A stretch of DNA of 58,352 bases from an uncultured Bacteroidota bacterium (GCA_902514225.1 CABXPN010000003.1:1-58352); one strand, 5' to 3'; numbered from the stretch's first letter, positions 38,060 to 47,243 are shown. Numbers and translations: made by a program. The notes: generated by a model from the letters alone, not told the origin.

Positions 38060-39199
38060 TTAGGGAAGTATTAGTTCAACTAACTCTCTAACAACACCAT
38101 CACCTCCATTCCTTTGTAGTTGAATAATATTTGGGATAGATTTAATTTTAGAGACTGCATTCATAGGGCAAGCAGAAACGCCTGCATTTGAAAGGAGTTC
38201 AAAACAATTCACATCATCACCAATATATGCAATTTCATCTAAGGAAACATTTTCCTTTTCACACAGATCCTTTACAATTTGTAATTTATCCTTTGCACCA
38301 TGAAAATCAAAATCCAAACCGAGTTTCTTAGCTCTCCTTCTATTTAACTCTCTATCTTCTGTTGTAAGTATTCCTACTTTAATACCTGTTTTTTGTAATA
38401 GATGAAACCCCATTCCATCATATGTACAGAACTTTTTAAACTCATCTCCATTCTCAGTATAGTACATTCCCGCATCTGTCAAAACTCCATCTACATCAGA
38501 TAAGAAGATTTTAATCTTTGAGAAATCTGGAGTTTTATCTTTCAAAATAAACTTTTTCATTAATGATTCAGCAACTATCCAATCTTCTGGTTCATCAATT
38601 TCAGTGTAAGTAAAATCTGGCATTTTGTAAGTAGCAATATCTCCAGAAATTCTATTATTTGTCTTTTTAATGTCTGAAACAGAAGAAATATAGAAAGCGC
38701 CATTTTCAATTAGATCACCATCAAAATCTTGTCTTCTGGGTCTGTTATAAATATCATAATTCAGAGCTTTCCCACCTCTCCAAGAAAATCTTTTTGATTC
38801 GCAACAGCTCAGAACAGAATCATGTTTTTCAAATAATTCTAAACCTTCATTAAAATGATTTTTCTGAGTAAATGGAGAAGTAGCTTGCACTAACATAAAA
38901 GTGTCAGTTTCAGATAGATTTATATTATTTATATATTCTAACATTACAGATTCAGTAGAAGAAATATCTTGAGAGTTCTCATTACTTCTATCATAAACAC
39001 TTACTTTTGAAAAATTAAATGAGTTTACAATATTCTTAATTTTCTCAGAATCTGTTGCAACAACAATATTGTCTACATTTGAGTTTTGTAACTCTTGTAA
39101 ATTCCAAAATACAAGAGGTTTCCCACAAAAAGATTTTATATTCTTTTCTGGAATAGATTTACTACCTCCTCTTGCAGGAATAAATGCAATTACACTCAT
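38060..39199 (-). CDS. Fused CMP-nonulosonate cytidylyltransferase and KdsC-type phosphatase
   Basis: 379 residues, two enzymes in one chain. Residues 1-~215 are a NeuA-like cytidylyltransferase (FIPARGGSKSIPEKNIK, VATDS, QATSPF, ENGAFYI), which activates a nonulosonic acid with CTP. Residues ~225-379 are a HAD phosphatase of the KdsC/YrbI kind (FLSDVDGVLTDAGMYY, GILTTED, AYIGDDVNC) with the catalytic DxD. The phosphatase suggests a phosphorylated intermediate, as in the KDN-9-phosphate or sialate-9-phosphate routes. It directly follows the NeuB-like gene. Confidence 0.92.
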   Translation of the reverse strand: MSVIAFIPARGGSKSIPEKNIKSFCGKPLVFWNLQELQNSNVDNIVVATDSEKIKNIVNSFNFSKVSVYDRSNENSQDISSTESVMLEYINNINLSETDTFMLVQATSPFTQKNHFNEGLELFEKHDSVLSCCESKRFSWRGGKALNYDIYNRPRRQDFDGDLIENGAFYISSVSDIKKTNNRISGDIATYKMPDFTYTEIDEPEDWIVAESLMKKFILKDKTPDFSKIKIFLSDVDGVLTDAGMYYTENGDEFKKFCTYDGMGFHLLQKTGIKVGILTTEDRELNRRRAKKLGLDFDFHGAKDKLQIVKDLCEKENVSLDEIAYIGDDVNCFELLSNAGVSACPMNAVSKIKSIPNIIQLQRNGGDGVVRELVELILP

Positions 39200-40074
39200 T
39201 ATTTTTTTCTGTATTTCAATTTATCTCTTTGAACTTGTTCAATCCCTAAAATGTCTGATTGTTTGTAAGTTAGTGCTTTATGTGTAGCTTTTAAATCTCT
39301 AGCTAACTTTTTAAGTCCTGTAGGCTCTAAGGATGCTGAATGATCCGTTCCTTTCCAAGTTCTATCTAAAGTAAAATGTCTTTCAATCCATTCAGCTCCC
39401 ATCGCATATGCTGCAACATCAACCGCAATTCCTAAATGATGTCCAGAAAAACCAATTGCTTTAACTCTATTTTTAAACTTCTCTTTAATTCTGACGATTT
39501 CTAACATACAAACATCCTCAAAAGGAACAGGATAACCAGAAGTACATGAATAAAGAACTAATCTATTTCCTTGATTTGTTTCTTCAAAGAATGAAACGAT
39601 TTGCTCTTCCTCATCTTTAGTGGTCATTCCAAATGAAATATGGATTTCTCCTTTATAATCATCTCTTAGAACTTTTAACATATCGAAATGATTATTACAT
39701 GCTGAAGGAACTTTTATAAGCTCAGGATTTAAGCTACTTATCTCCTTTGCTGAGGTAGTATCCCAAACTGAAGTTGAGTACATAAGTCCTAATCTTTCAG
39801 CATATTCTTTCAACTCTCTATGTTGATTTACATCAAACTCCAAAAATTCTCTATGAGTTCCATAAGTATCTCCATAAGAATTTATTGGATTAGGATGCAC
39901 TGCATTGTATTGCTCCTCAGTTAATAATTCCTTATTATTTCTTTTTTGAAATTTTACTACTTCAACACCACTTTCAGCAGCAACCTTCAATAATTGCTTT
40001 GCAATCTCCATCTCACCTTTATGATTACATCCAATTTCTGCAATCACTTTAGGGTTTTTATACTTGTTTTTCAA
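39199..40074 (-). CDS. NeuB-family nonulosonic acid (phosphate) synthase, short form
   Basis: 291 residues. The TIM-barrel core of the NeuB family is complete (VIAEIGCNHKGEMEIAKQL, VVKFQKRNN, IKVPSACNNHFDML, HISFGMTT, GFSGHHLGIAVDVAAYAMG, ERHFTLDRTWKGTDHSASLE). These enzymes condense phosphoenolpyruvate with a six-carbon amino or neutral sugar (often the 6-phosphate). Typical NeuB is about 345 residues with a C-terminal antifreeze-like SAF domain; that domain is absent here. It is coupled to the cytidylyltransferase-phosphatase gene (1-nt overlap). No NeuC-type epimerase is in the window. Confidence 0.9.
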   Translation of the reverse strand: MKNKYKNPKVIAEIGCNHKGEMEIAKQLLKVAAESGVEVVKFQKRNNKELLTEEQYNAVHPNPINSYGDTYGTHREFLEFDVNQHRELKEYAERLGLMYSTSVWDTTSAKEISSLNPELIKVPSACNNHFDMLKVLRDDYKGEIHISFGMTTKDEEEQIVSFFEETNQGNRLVLYSCTSGYPVPFEDVCMLEIVRIKEKFKNRVKAIGFSGHHLGIAVDVAAYAMGAEWIERHFTLDRTWKGTDHSASLEPTGLKKLARDLKATHKALTYKQSDILGIEQVQRDKLKYRKK

Positions 40075-40080
40075 GGTTTA

Positions 40081-42435
40081 TTAATTTTCATTTTCATCAA
40101 AATAGTCAGAGTCGCTTAAATAAGTAGTATAGCCATAGCCGTATCCATAGCCGTAACCATAGCCGTATTTACCATAACCATACACACCACTACCAGCTCC
40201 GACATCATTTAAAACTAAATAAAGATTCTCTATTCTATTGTTTTCATGTAAATCGTTTACAAATCGCAATACTTCTTTTTTTGTATAATCTTGCCTTACA
40301 ACGTACAAATTCACATCAGTATGTTTCGTAATCATATACGCATCTGCAACCAGACCAATAGGAGCAGTGTCAATAATAATCTTATCATATCTACTTTTTA
40401 AATCTATAATTAGATCTTCGAAAGTCTCATTTAAGAAAGCATCTGAAGGATTTGAAGGGAGTGGACCAGAAACAATAACATCCAAATTTTCTGTAACATG
40501 ATTAATAGTGCATTCTTCAATTGAATTTTCTCCACTCAAAATTGTTGACAATCCAATTTTATTATTTGTATCAAAAGCTTCATATAATTTTGGCCTTCTT
40601 AAATCCCCACCAAGTAATAATGTCTTTTTTCCAGAATTAGCAAATACAATCGCTAAATTAGACGCTATAAAGGTTTTTCCCTCACCACTTACTGAAGAAG
40701 TGAGTAAATACACCTTATCTTTTCCTTCATAATTCTTATAAGTGAGATTAGATCTCAAAGCTCTGAACCCTTCTGAAATAGATGACTTAGGATTTAGATC
40801 TGTAAGTAAAGATCTAGCAGCATGGTTTCTTCCAATTACACCAATCATCTCAATCTCTGTTAATTTTTCTAAATCCATTCTTGATCGTATTTTATCATTT
40901 ATAACATCTAAAAGTAAAAGTACTAACAAGGGAATTAAAAAACCTAAAAGAATAGTAATTGAAAAGGTCTGTTTTACATTAGGAAAAACAGCAGGCTTAC
41001 TAAAAAACATTGCTGGTTCATGAATTCCAATATTTGATAAAATTGAAGAAGCATTTATCTCTGCTTCAGATTTTTTTTCGAGTAAAAAAGTATATAAAGA
41101 TTCACTTGTTTCTTGAATTCTTACAATATTTAATAATTCTCTTTGCTCAGTAGGTAAAAAACTTAAAGATATTTCTTCATCTGAAATCCTATTATTTAAA
41201 TCAGAAATAATTGCTCTATTCGAATTCTTACTATTTACAATTAACTCTTTTATATTTTTTGATAATTGACTAATTTGTATATCAAAATCGGAAACAGAAG
41301 GGTTATTTATCTGTCCTCCATCAATTAATATGTTTTTTTCTAATTGAATTGATACTAACTGCCTTATTAACTCGTTTAAAGAAGCGTTAGTAATTCCGTA
41401 AGTTGAAGGTGCTATTATTTCATCAAATGAGTCTCCATTATTAAGGTAGTTATCTAAATATTGATAATACTTATCTTGATATTTGTAAGAAGAAAGTTCA
41501 GTCTCTAATTCTGAAATCTTTTTATAAATACTTTGTGTTTTTAGATTAATATCTGGGATATTATGAGAGTTTTTATACTCCTGAAGATTCATTTCAATTA
41601 TTGACAAAGAGTCCTCAATAAGTTGTATTTCATTTGCAATAAAATTTACGGCATTTAAAGATGAAGCCCTTCTTCTTTCTTCATCATTTTTTATGTGATT
41701 TTCAACTAACTTATTTAAAAAATCAACTCCTTTTTCTTGGTCTTCTTCTAACACAAACAAAGAAAATATATTAGATCCTTTTTCAAGAGGTTCTATCTGA
41801 ATTCTTTCTTGATAATTTCTAGATACCCTCTTTATAGGAGAAAACTTAAATATTGATATAGGGTATTCTTCACTTAAAGGATATTCTGGGTTTCTATTTA
41901 CAACAAATTCATAATTATTAATGGTAATTTTATCTCCAAAATAAAACTCAGAATTTAATTCAAGTTGCTGATTATATATATTGAATTTATCATCATCTAA
42001 AATCTTTACCTCAAAAGATTGCATTGGATTTTTTTTGGTAATTGACAAGTCACAACTTACTATAATTGGAGATGATAATACTTCTGATGTTTTAATAGAC
42101 CCTACAATAAAATAGGAGATATCAAATCTTAAATCCTCTACAGTTTGATAAATAAGAGGGAAAGAAGAAAACTTTTTTATTTCATCTTTTATAGATGATT
42201 TATTATCTGTTATGTTTTTATATAATATCTCTGAAGCAGATTCAGACTCTCCTGATTCTTTAATAATAACTTTTATGGAACTTTTATATTGTTCCTGAGA
42301 ATATCTAATATAACCAAATGCTATAGCTAAAGAAAGTATAATACTTAACAAAAAGTAATACCAATTTCTAATAATTCTATGAAAAAAATGACTAAAATCT
42401 ATTACATTATCTAAAGGATTAGTTTTCTTTTCCAT
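40081..42435 (-). CDS. wzc: Wzc-type polysaccharide co-polymerase and tyrosine kinase
   Basis: 784 residues. Two membrane helices (~30-48 and ~505-525) bracket a Wzz-type periplasmic domain with long coiled coils. The cytoplasmic BY-kinase domain has Walker A (SSVSGEGKTFIASNLA), Walker A' (LLLGGDLRRPKLY) and Walker B (KIIIDTAPIGLVADAY). The C-terminus is a tyrosine cluster of repeated YG dipeptides followed by YLSDSDYFDENEN, the expected autophosphorylation tail. It controls chain length and export together with Wza, whose gene is immediately upstream (1-nt overlap). Confidence 0.93.
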   Translation of the reverse strand: MEKKTNPLDNVIDFSHFFHRIIRNWYYFLLSIILSLAIAFGYIRYSQEQYKSSIKVIIKESGESESASEILYKNITDNKSSIKDEIKKFSSFPLIYQTVEDLRFDISYFIVGSIKTSEVLSSPIIVSCDLSITKKNPMQSFEVKILDDDKFNIYNQQLELNSEFYFGDKITINNYEFVVNRNPEYPLSEEYPISIFKFSPIKRVSRNYQERIQIEPLEKGSNIFSLFVLEEDQEKGVDFLNKLVENHIKNDEERRRASSLNAVNFIANEIQLIEDSLSIIEMNLQEYKNSHNIPDINLKTQSIYKKISELETELSSYKYQDKYYQYLDNYLNNGDSFDEIIAPSTYGITNASLNELIRQLVSIQLEKNILIDGGQINNPSVSDFDIQISQLSKNIKELIVNSKNSNRAIISDLNNRISDEEISLSFLPTEQRELLNIVRIQETSESLYTFLLEKKSEAEINASSILSNIGIHEPAMFFSKPAVFPNVKQTFSITILLGFLIPLLVLLLLDVINDKIRSRMDLEKLTEIEMIGVIGRNHAARSLLTDLNPKSSISEGFRALRSNLTYKNYEGKDKVYLLTSSVSGEGKTFIASNLAIVFANSGKKTLLLGGDLRRPKLYEAFDTNNKIGLSTILSGENSIEECTINHVTENLDVIVSGPLPSNPSDAFLNETFEDLIIDLKSRYDKIIIDTAPIGLVADAYMITKHTDVNLYVVRQDYTKKEVLRFVNDLHENNRIENLYLVLNDVGAGSGVYGYGKYGYGYGYGYGYGYTTYLSDSDYFDENEN
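40129..40182 (-). repeat. Hexanucleotide tandem repeat encoding the Wzc Tyr-Gly tail
   Basis: About eight near-perfect copies of a 6-nt unit (TATGGC/TACGGC/TATGGA on the minus strand) encode consecutive Tyr-Gly pairs. Because the unit is a multiple of three, slippage would change the number of tyrosines without breaking the frame. Confidence 0.85.
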
Positions 42436-43190
42436 TAATTAGTAGTTATTAAATAATACAATGTAAAAGCAGAAATAGAAACTGAAACTGCATTTGATAA
42501 ACTCCTTACAGAATAAAACTTCTTTTTCATAGGTTCAATATAGACAATGTCTTGTGGTTGAAGGTAAAAATTCTTTGAATTTAACGTTTTAGGATCTGTT
42601 AAATCTAAATAAATTACTTTAGAGGTTTCAACTCCATTTTTTCTGATGATTTTAACTTTTTTCCTATTTGCAAATTCTGTTAAATCATTTGACTTTCCTA
42701 TGAGATGCAAAACATTTTGATTAGACCTGAAAATACTATATTCTCCTGGAGAATTTACTTCACCTAAAATACTAACTTTAAAATTTAAGATATTTACTTT
42801 TACAATAGGATCTTTAAAATAAGTAGAAGCTATTTGCTGAATAACTTTTTCTACTTCAGAAATTGTAAACCCCTCAACCTTAACATTACCAATCATTGGC
42901 AAATTAACAATACCATCTGTCCTTACTAAATAACCATATAAATATGGGTTTTTTGACATTAACTGAGGGTTGGAAGTTTCTTGCAGATTAAAAAAGTCAT
43001 AATCAGATTTTGTTGTAGAACTAATCTGAACAGATAATAAATCTTCCTTCTGAACAACATAATTAAAAGTTGTTGATTTAATTATGTTGTTATCTGAAGA
43101 TATATATTCTAAATTCTTATTTGTAATGCATGAAGAAAAAGATATAACAACAAAAAATAAGAATGCAAATTTTGGTTTTAGGTTTTTCAT
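42435..43190 (-). CDS. wza: Wza-type polysaccharide export lipoprotein
   Basis: 251 residues. A lipoprotein signal (FAFLFFVVISFSSC) places Cys20 as the lipidated residue. The Poly_export domain (~45-130; YVVQKEDLLSVQISS, GIVNLPMIGNVKVEGFTISEVE) is followed by a SLBB domain (VSILGEVNSPGEYSI) and a C-terminal hydrophobic helix (~230-250), the outer-membrane-spanning helix of Wza. It is the first gene of the polysaccharide operon, as usual in Bacteroidota. Confidence 0.92.
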   Translation of the reverse strand: MKNLKPKFAFLFFVVISFSSCITNKNLEYISSDNNIIKSTTFNYVVQKEDLLSVQISSTTKSDYDFFNLQETSNPQLMSKNPYLYGYLVRTDGIVNLPMIGNVKVEGFTISEVEKVIQQIASTYFKDPIVKVNILNFKVSILGEVNSPGEYSIFRSNQNVLHLIGKSNDLTEFANRKKVKIIRKNGVETSKVIYLDLTDPKTLNSKNFYLQPQDIVYIEPMKKKFYSVRSLSNAVSVSISAFTLYYLITTN

Positions 43191-43216
43191 AAGTAGGTTT
43201 TAATTAAAAAACTTTA

Positions 43217-43224
43217 CAAATATC
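43217..43224 (-). promoter_or_regulatory. Weak TAnnTTTG-like box before the polysaccharide operon
   Basis: GATATTTG on the minus strand differs from the -7 consensus at one base (G for T) and lies 26 nt upstream of the wza ATG. It is the best candidate in the 67-nt gap, since the following 21-kb gene string has almost no intergenic space. Confidence 0.3.
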
Positions 43225-43257
43225 GGAATTTTAATTCATTATAAGAAACAATTACTC

Positions 43258-45234
43258 CTAATACTCTAATAATTGTTTTAGTTTTACTTCAAACCTTTGC
43301 TTAGGAAGGAAATTATCTTCCAGAATTGCATCAAAAGGTACAGGGGTATCTAAACTCGCTGATCGAACAACTGCAGCATCCAAATATTCAAAGCATTCTT
43401 CTGATATTAAAGAAGCCAAATCTGCACCAAAACCACCTATCATACAATCCTCATGCAAAACAATTACTTTTCCTGTTTTCTTTACTGAACTAAAAATAGT
43501 TTCTTTATCCAAAGGAATTAAAGTTCTTAAATCAATTAAATCTGCTGAAATATCTGGATTGGTCTTCAATACATCTAAAGCCCAATGAACTCCCATTCCG
43601 TAAGAAATTATTGTAATATCATCACCTGATTTTAATAAATTTGCTTTACCAATTTCAGTAGTAAAATAATTATCAGAAACCATTTCGGAAGAACTTCTGT
43701 ATAGTGATTTATGCTCAAAAAACATAACAGGATTTGGGTCGTTTATTGATTCGATTAACAATCCTTTTGCATCTTCAGGAAAAGATGGATAAACAACTTT
43801 TAATCCAGGTGTATGTGTAAACCAAGCCTCATTAGATTGAGAATGAAAAGGACCCGCTCTTACACCAGCACCAGTTGGCATCCTAACAACAATATCCGCA
43901 TTTTGTCCCCAACGATAATGAGTTTTTGCCAAATTATTTACAATAGGATTAAAACCAGAAGTTACAAAATCTGCAAATTGCATTTCCATAACCGCTTTAT
44001 AATTATTTATTGCCAGACCAAGAGCAGCACTTACTATTGCCGACTCACATATTGGAGTGTTTCTGACTCTTTCCTTACCAAATTCTTCAACAAAACCATC
44101 TGTAATTTTGAAAACACCACCATATTCTGCAATGTCTTGGCCCATAATTACTAAATTATCGTGTTTTTGCATAGATTGTCTCAATCCATCAGAAATAGAG
44201 TCAATTAATCTTTTTTCTGATTTTCCTCTAGATTTTTCTATTTCAGAGTATGAGTACTTGCAATAAATATCATCCAATTCTGATTGAGAATTTAAAGTAA
44301 TATTTGGCTCATCCTCTGCTGTTCTCCAAGAAGAATTAATTTCATTTTTAATCTGATTCTTAATTTCACTTATATCAGATTCAGAAATAACTTTCTCGGA
44401 AAGTAAATACTTTTCATAATTATTTAGAGGGTCTTTTTTTGACCAAGCATCCATTAATTCTTTTGGAACATATTTTGTACCTGAAGCCTCTTCATGTCCT
44501 CTCATTCTGAAAGTCATGCACTCCAAAATAACTGGTTTAGGGTTTTCTGAAATCTCCTTTTTCAGTTTAGTAACTGCAGAATATACTTCTAAAATGTTAT
44601 TTCCATCAATTGTATACGCATCCATTCCATAACCCTTTCCTTTATCTGCAAATTGTTTACATCTGAACTGTTCGGAACTAGGAGTTGAAAGGCCGTATCC
44701 ATTATTTTCAATTACAAAAATTACAGGTAAATCCCAAACTGCTGCCACATTTAATGCCTCATGAAAATCTCCTTCACTAGAACCACCATCTCCTGTAAAA
44801 ACAGCTGTTACTTTTCCATTATTATCAAGTTTATTTGCAAGAGCTATCCCATCAGCAACTCCCAATTGTGGACCTAAATGAGAAATCATACCAACAATAT
44901 TATGTTCTTTTGTCCCAAAATGAAAAGACCTATCTCTACCTTTGGTGAATCCGTTCATCTTTCCCTGAAACTGAGAAAACAATCTTTCTAATGGAACTCC
45001 TTTTGTAGTAAATACTCCAAGATTTCTGTGCATAGGAAGTATATACTCATCTTGATTTAGAGCGGAAGTTACACCAACTGAAATTGCTTCTTGCCCAATA
45101 CCAGAAAACCACTTTGAAATTTTTCCTTGTCTAAGTAGAATCAACATTTTTTCCTCAATCAAACGGGGAGTTAGAATTGATTTATATAACTGTATTAATT
45201 TATCGGAATCTAATCCTGCCCTATCAAACTTCAT
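43258..45234 (-). CDS. 2-oxo acid dehydrogenase E1, fused alpha and beta subunits
   Basis: 658 residues. The N-terminal half is E1 alpha with the thiamine pyrophosphate motif GDGGSSEGDFHEAL...ENNGYGLST; the C-terminal half (from about residue 335) is E1 beta (ALGLAINNYKAVMEMQFADF, HSQSNEAWFTHTPGLKVV). The usual substrate is pyruvate or a branched-chain 2-oxo acid, working with E2 and E3 encoded elsewhere. Fused alpha-beta E1 proteins are common in Bacteroidota. It is divergent from the small Cys-rich gene. Confidence 0.92.
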   Translation of the reverse strand: MKFDRAGLDSDKLIQLYKSILTPRLIEEKMLILLRQGKISKWFSGIGQEAISVGVTSALNQDEYILPMHRNLGVFTTKGVPLERLFSQFQGKMNGFTKGRDRSFHFGTKEHNIVGMISHLGPQLGVADGIALANKLDNNGKVTAVFTGDGGSSEGDFHEALNVAAVWDLPVIFVIENNGYGLSTPSSEQFRCKQFADKGKGYGMDAYTIDGNNILEVYSAVTKLKKEISENPKPVILECMTFRMRGHEEASGTKYVPKELMDAWSKKDPLNNYEKYLLSEKVISESDISEIKNQIKNEINSSWRTAEDEPNITLNSQSELDDIYCKYSYSEIEKSRGKSEKRLIDSISDGLRQSMQKHDNLVIMGQDIAEYGGVFKITDGFVEEFGKERVRNTPICESAIVSAALGLAINNYKAVMEMQFADFVTSGFNPIVNNLAKTHYRWGQNADIVVRMPTGAGVRAGPFHSQSNEAWFTHTPGLKVVYPSFPEDAKGLLIESINDPNPVMFFEHKSLYRSSSEMVSDNYFTTEIGKANLLKSGDDITIISYGMGVHWALDVLKTNPDISADLIDLRTLIPLDKETIFSSVKKTGKVIVLHEDCMIGGFGADLASLISEECFEYLDAAVVRSASLDTPVPFDAILEDNFLPKQRFEVKLKQLLEY

Positions 45235-45253
45235 AATCTGTTTTATTTCGCTC

Positions 45254-45261
45254 CAAAAATA
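45254..45261 (-). promoter_or_regulatory. TAnnTTTG promoter box for the E1 gene
   Basis: TATTTTTG on the minus strand, 19 nt before the ATG at 45234, an exact match to the Bacteroidota -7 consensus. Confidence 0.5.
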
Positions 45262-45299
45262 CCATAATTATTCTTTACTTTGTATTAATATTAAATTTT

Positions 45300-45416
45300 A
45301 TGAATTATCAGAAAATAATCGTTTTTGTACTTTTTGTTTTTGCAATTATTTATTTATATAAAAAACTAAGTAAATCAGATGACAATTGCGGAAATGGAGA
45401 TTGTAATTGCGACTAA
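45300..45416 (+). CDS. 38-residue Cys-rich single-pass membrane peptide
   Basis: A short frame (MNYQKIIVFVLFVFAIIYLY, then KKLSKSDD and CGNGDCNCD) from the ATG at 45300 to the TAA at 45416. It has one membrane helix (residues ~5-20), a basic stop-transfer KK, and a C-terminal tail with three Cys in nine residues. The shape recalls the small Cys-rich membrane proteins found with FeoB, but no feo gene is near. Two stop codons and only 3 nt separate it from the next gene, so it is probably translated as the first gene of that operon. Function unknown; the Cys cluster could bind a metal. Confidence 0.65.
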   Translation: MNYQKIIVFVLFVFAIIYLYKKLSKSDDNCGNGDCNCD

Positions 45417-45419
45417 TAA

Positions 45420-47243
45420 ATGAAGTATTTTTACACATTTTATAAAAGAATCTTTTTCTTAATTCTGATCTATTTTTCTAGTAGAATTTTATTTTATTTA
45501 TATAATTCAACTTATTTTTCTTCAGGTATATTCCTTTCTATATTCGAAGGTATAAGGTTTGATATTTCTGCTCTTTTTTATATAAATATCCCTCTATTAA
45601 TTTTTCTGTTATTCCCAACTAATTTTAGGGGAAATAAATGGTATAAAAAAACTACAAACATCATTTTTTATGTTGTAAATGTTCCATTTATAATGATTAA
45701 TAATGCAGATATTGAATATTTTAAGTTTTCACAAAAAAGAACAACTGCAGATTTTTTTGAATATATTTCATTAGATGGAGGTAATGATGCTTTTCAACTA
45801 ATTCCTAAATACATAATAGATTTTCCTCATGTTTCTATCATCATAGTAATACAACTCATATTATTATTTAGGATAAAAGATATACCATCAGAGAAAATTA
45901 AAAATGTTTTTCTGTCCATTGTTTTATTTTCGCTTTCAGTAGGAATTTTTGTTTTAGGAGCAAGAGGAGGATTTCAGTTAAAGCCAATAAAAACAATTGA
46001 CTCAGGAGTGTGGAGCAATTCAGAAAATAGTAGTTTGGTATTAAATAGTCCGTTTTGTGTTTTACATACATTACTAGATAACGAACTCAAGAAAGTTAAT
46101 TATTTTTCAGAAAATGAAATAGATTCAATTTACAATTGTAAGCATCATTTTTCAGGAGAGTTTCAGAATAAAAATGTAGTAATAATAATACTAGAAAGTT
46201 TCAGTAAGGAATTTGTAGGATATTACAATAACGGAAAAGGTTACACTCCATTTATAGATAGCTTAATACCACATTCGTTAGTGATAGAAAATGCTTACTC
46301 AAACGGAATAAAATCTATTGAAGCCCTGCCAGCTATTACAGCTTCTATCCCTACTTTAATGAACGACCCTTTTATAACTTCTTCTTATGCAAATAACAAA
46401 TATAAAAGTTTAGCAAATATTTTGAAAAATGAAGGATATACCTCTTCCTTTTTTCATGGAGGAACTAGAGGAACAATGGGTTTTTATCAGTTTAGTAAGA
46501 AAGCAGGATTTGATAGTTATTTTGGAATGGAAGAATATGGAAACATGAACGATCATGATGGCTCTTGGGGGATTTATGACGAACCTTTTTTAGAGTATTT
46601 TTCAGAACATTTAGGAAAAGAAAAACAACCTTTTATTAGTTCGTTCTTCAGTTTAACTTCTCATCCTCCTTATAACATCCCTGAAAATTTAGAAAATAAA
46701 TTTCCGAAAGGAGAATTGCAAATACACGAATCTGTAGGATATACTGATTATGCATTAAAACAATTTTTTGAAAAATCAAAAGATGAAGAATGGTTTAAAA
46801 ATACACTTTTTATAATAACTGCAGACCACACATCTCCTGAAAGTAGCAATAAAAAATATAATAGTAAAATTGGCAGATATTCAATACCAATAATATACTT
46901 TATGGGAGATTCATCCTTAAAAAGTTCGGATTCTGTAATTACACAACAAATTGATATCTTGCCAACAACACTAGATATACTTAATTATAACAAAACATTT
47001 TATTCGTTTGGTAACTCAATTTATGAAAAGAAAAATTGGGCAATTAGTTATTTAAGTAATCAGTATATTCTTATTAATGAGGATGGATTTCTATTAGAAA
47101 GAAATGGAGTAGTAAATAATTTTTCGGATAGTAAACTAAAAATAAAATCAGAAGTAAAAAAAGATAAAATAGATTTATTGCACGCAATAATACAGAGATA
47201 CAATAATAGTTTGATTGAAAATAATATGACAAATGAAAATTAA
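45420..47243 (+). CDS. LTA synthase-like membrane sulfatase/phosphoglycerol transferase
   Basis: 607 residues. Five N-terminal membrane helices (to about residue 185) are followed by an extracytoplasmic sulfatase-fold domain: metal-binding Glu in VVIIILESFSKEF, a probable nucleophile Ser in SNGIKSIEALPAI, FFHGGTRGTMGF, and the metal pair in ITADHTSPES. This is the layout of LtaS/OpgB-type enzymes, which move glycerol-phosphate from phosphatidylglycerol and release diacylglycerol. In a Gram-negative the acceptor could be a glycan or lipid head group. The next gene, overlapping by 11 nt, is a diacylglycerol kinase. Confidence 0.88.
   Translation: MKYFYTFYKRIFFLILIYFSSRILFYLYNSTYFSSGIFLSIFEGIRFDISALFYINIPLLIFLLFPTNFRGNKWYKKTTNIIFYVVNVPFIMINNADIEYFKFSQKRTTADFFEYISLDGGNDAFQLIPKYIIDFPHVSIIIVIQLILLFRIKDIPSEKIKNVFLSIVLFSLSVGIFVLGARGGFQLKPIKTIDSGVWSNSENSSLVLNSPFCVLHTLLDNELKKVNYFSENEIDSIYNCKHHFSGEFQNKNVVIIILESFSKEFVGYYNNGKGYTPFIDSLIPHSLVIENAYSNGIKSIEALPAITASIPTLMNDPFITSSYANNKYKSLANILKNEGYTSSFFHGGTRGTMGFYQFSKKAGFDSYFGMEEYGNMNDHDGSWGIYDEPFLEYFSEHLGKEKQPFISSFFSLTSHPPYNIPENLENKFPKGELQIHESVGYTDYALKQFFEKSKDEEWFKNTLFIITADHTSPESSNKKYNSKIGRYSIPIIYFMGDSSLKSSDSVITQQIDILPTTLDILNYNKTFYSFGNSIYEKKNWAISYLSNQYILINEDGFLLERNGVVNNFSDSKLKIKSEVKKDKIDLLHAIIQRYNNSLIENNMTNEN

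Noticed and set aside
22049..43190. Recent mobile-element capture of the polysaccharide locus
   Set aside because: No transposase, integrase, tRNA boundary or flanking repeat was seen, so transfer cannot be supported from this sequence alone.
43813..44154. 113-residue plus-strand frame opposite the E1 gene
   Set aside because: Antisense to well-conserved E1 beta coding sequence and without any motif.
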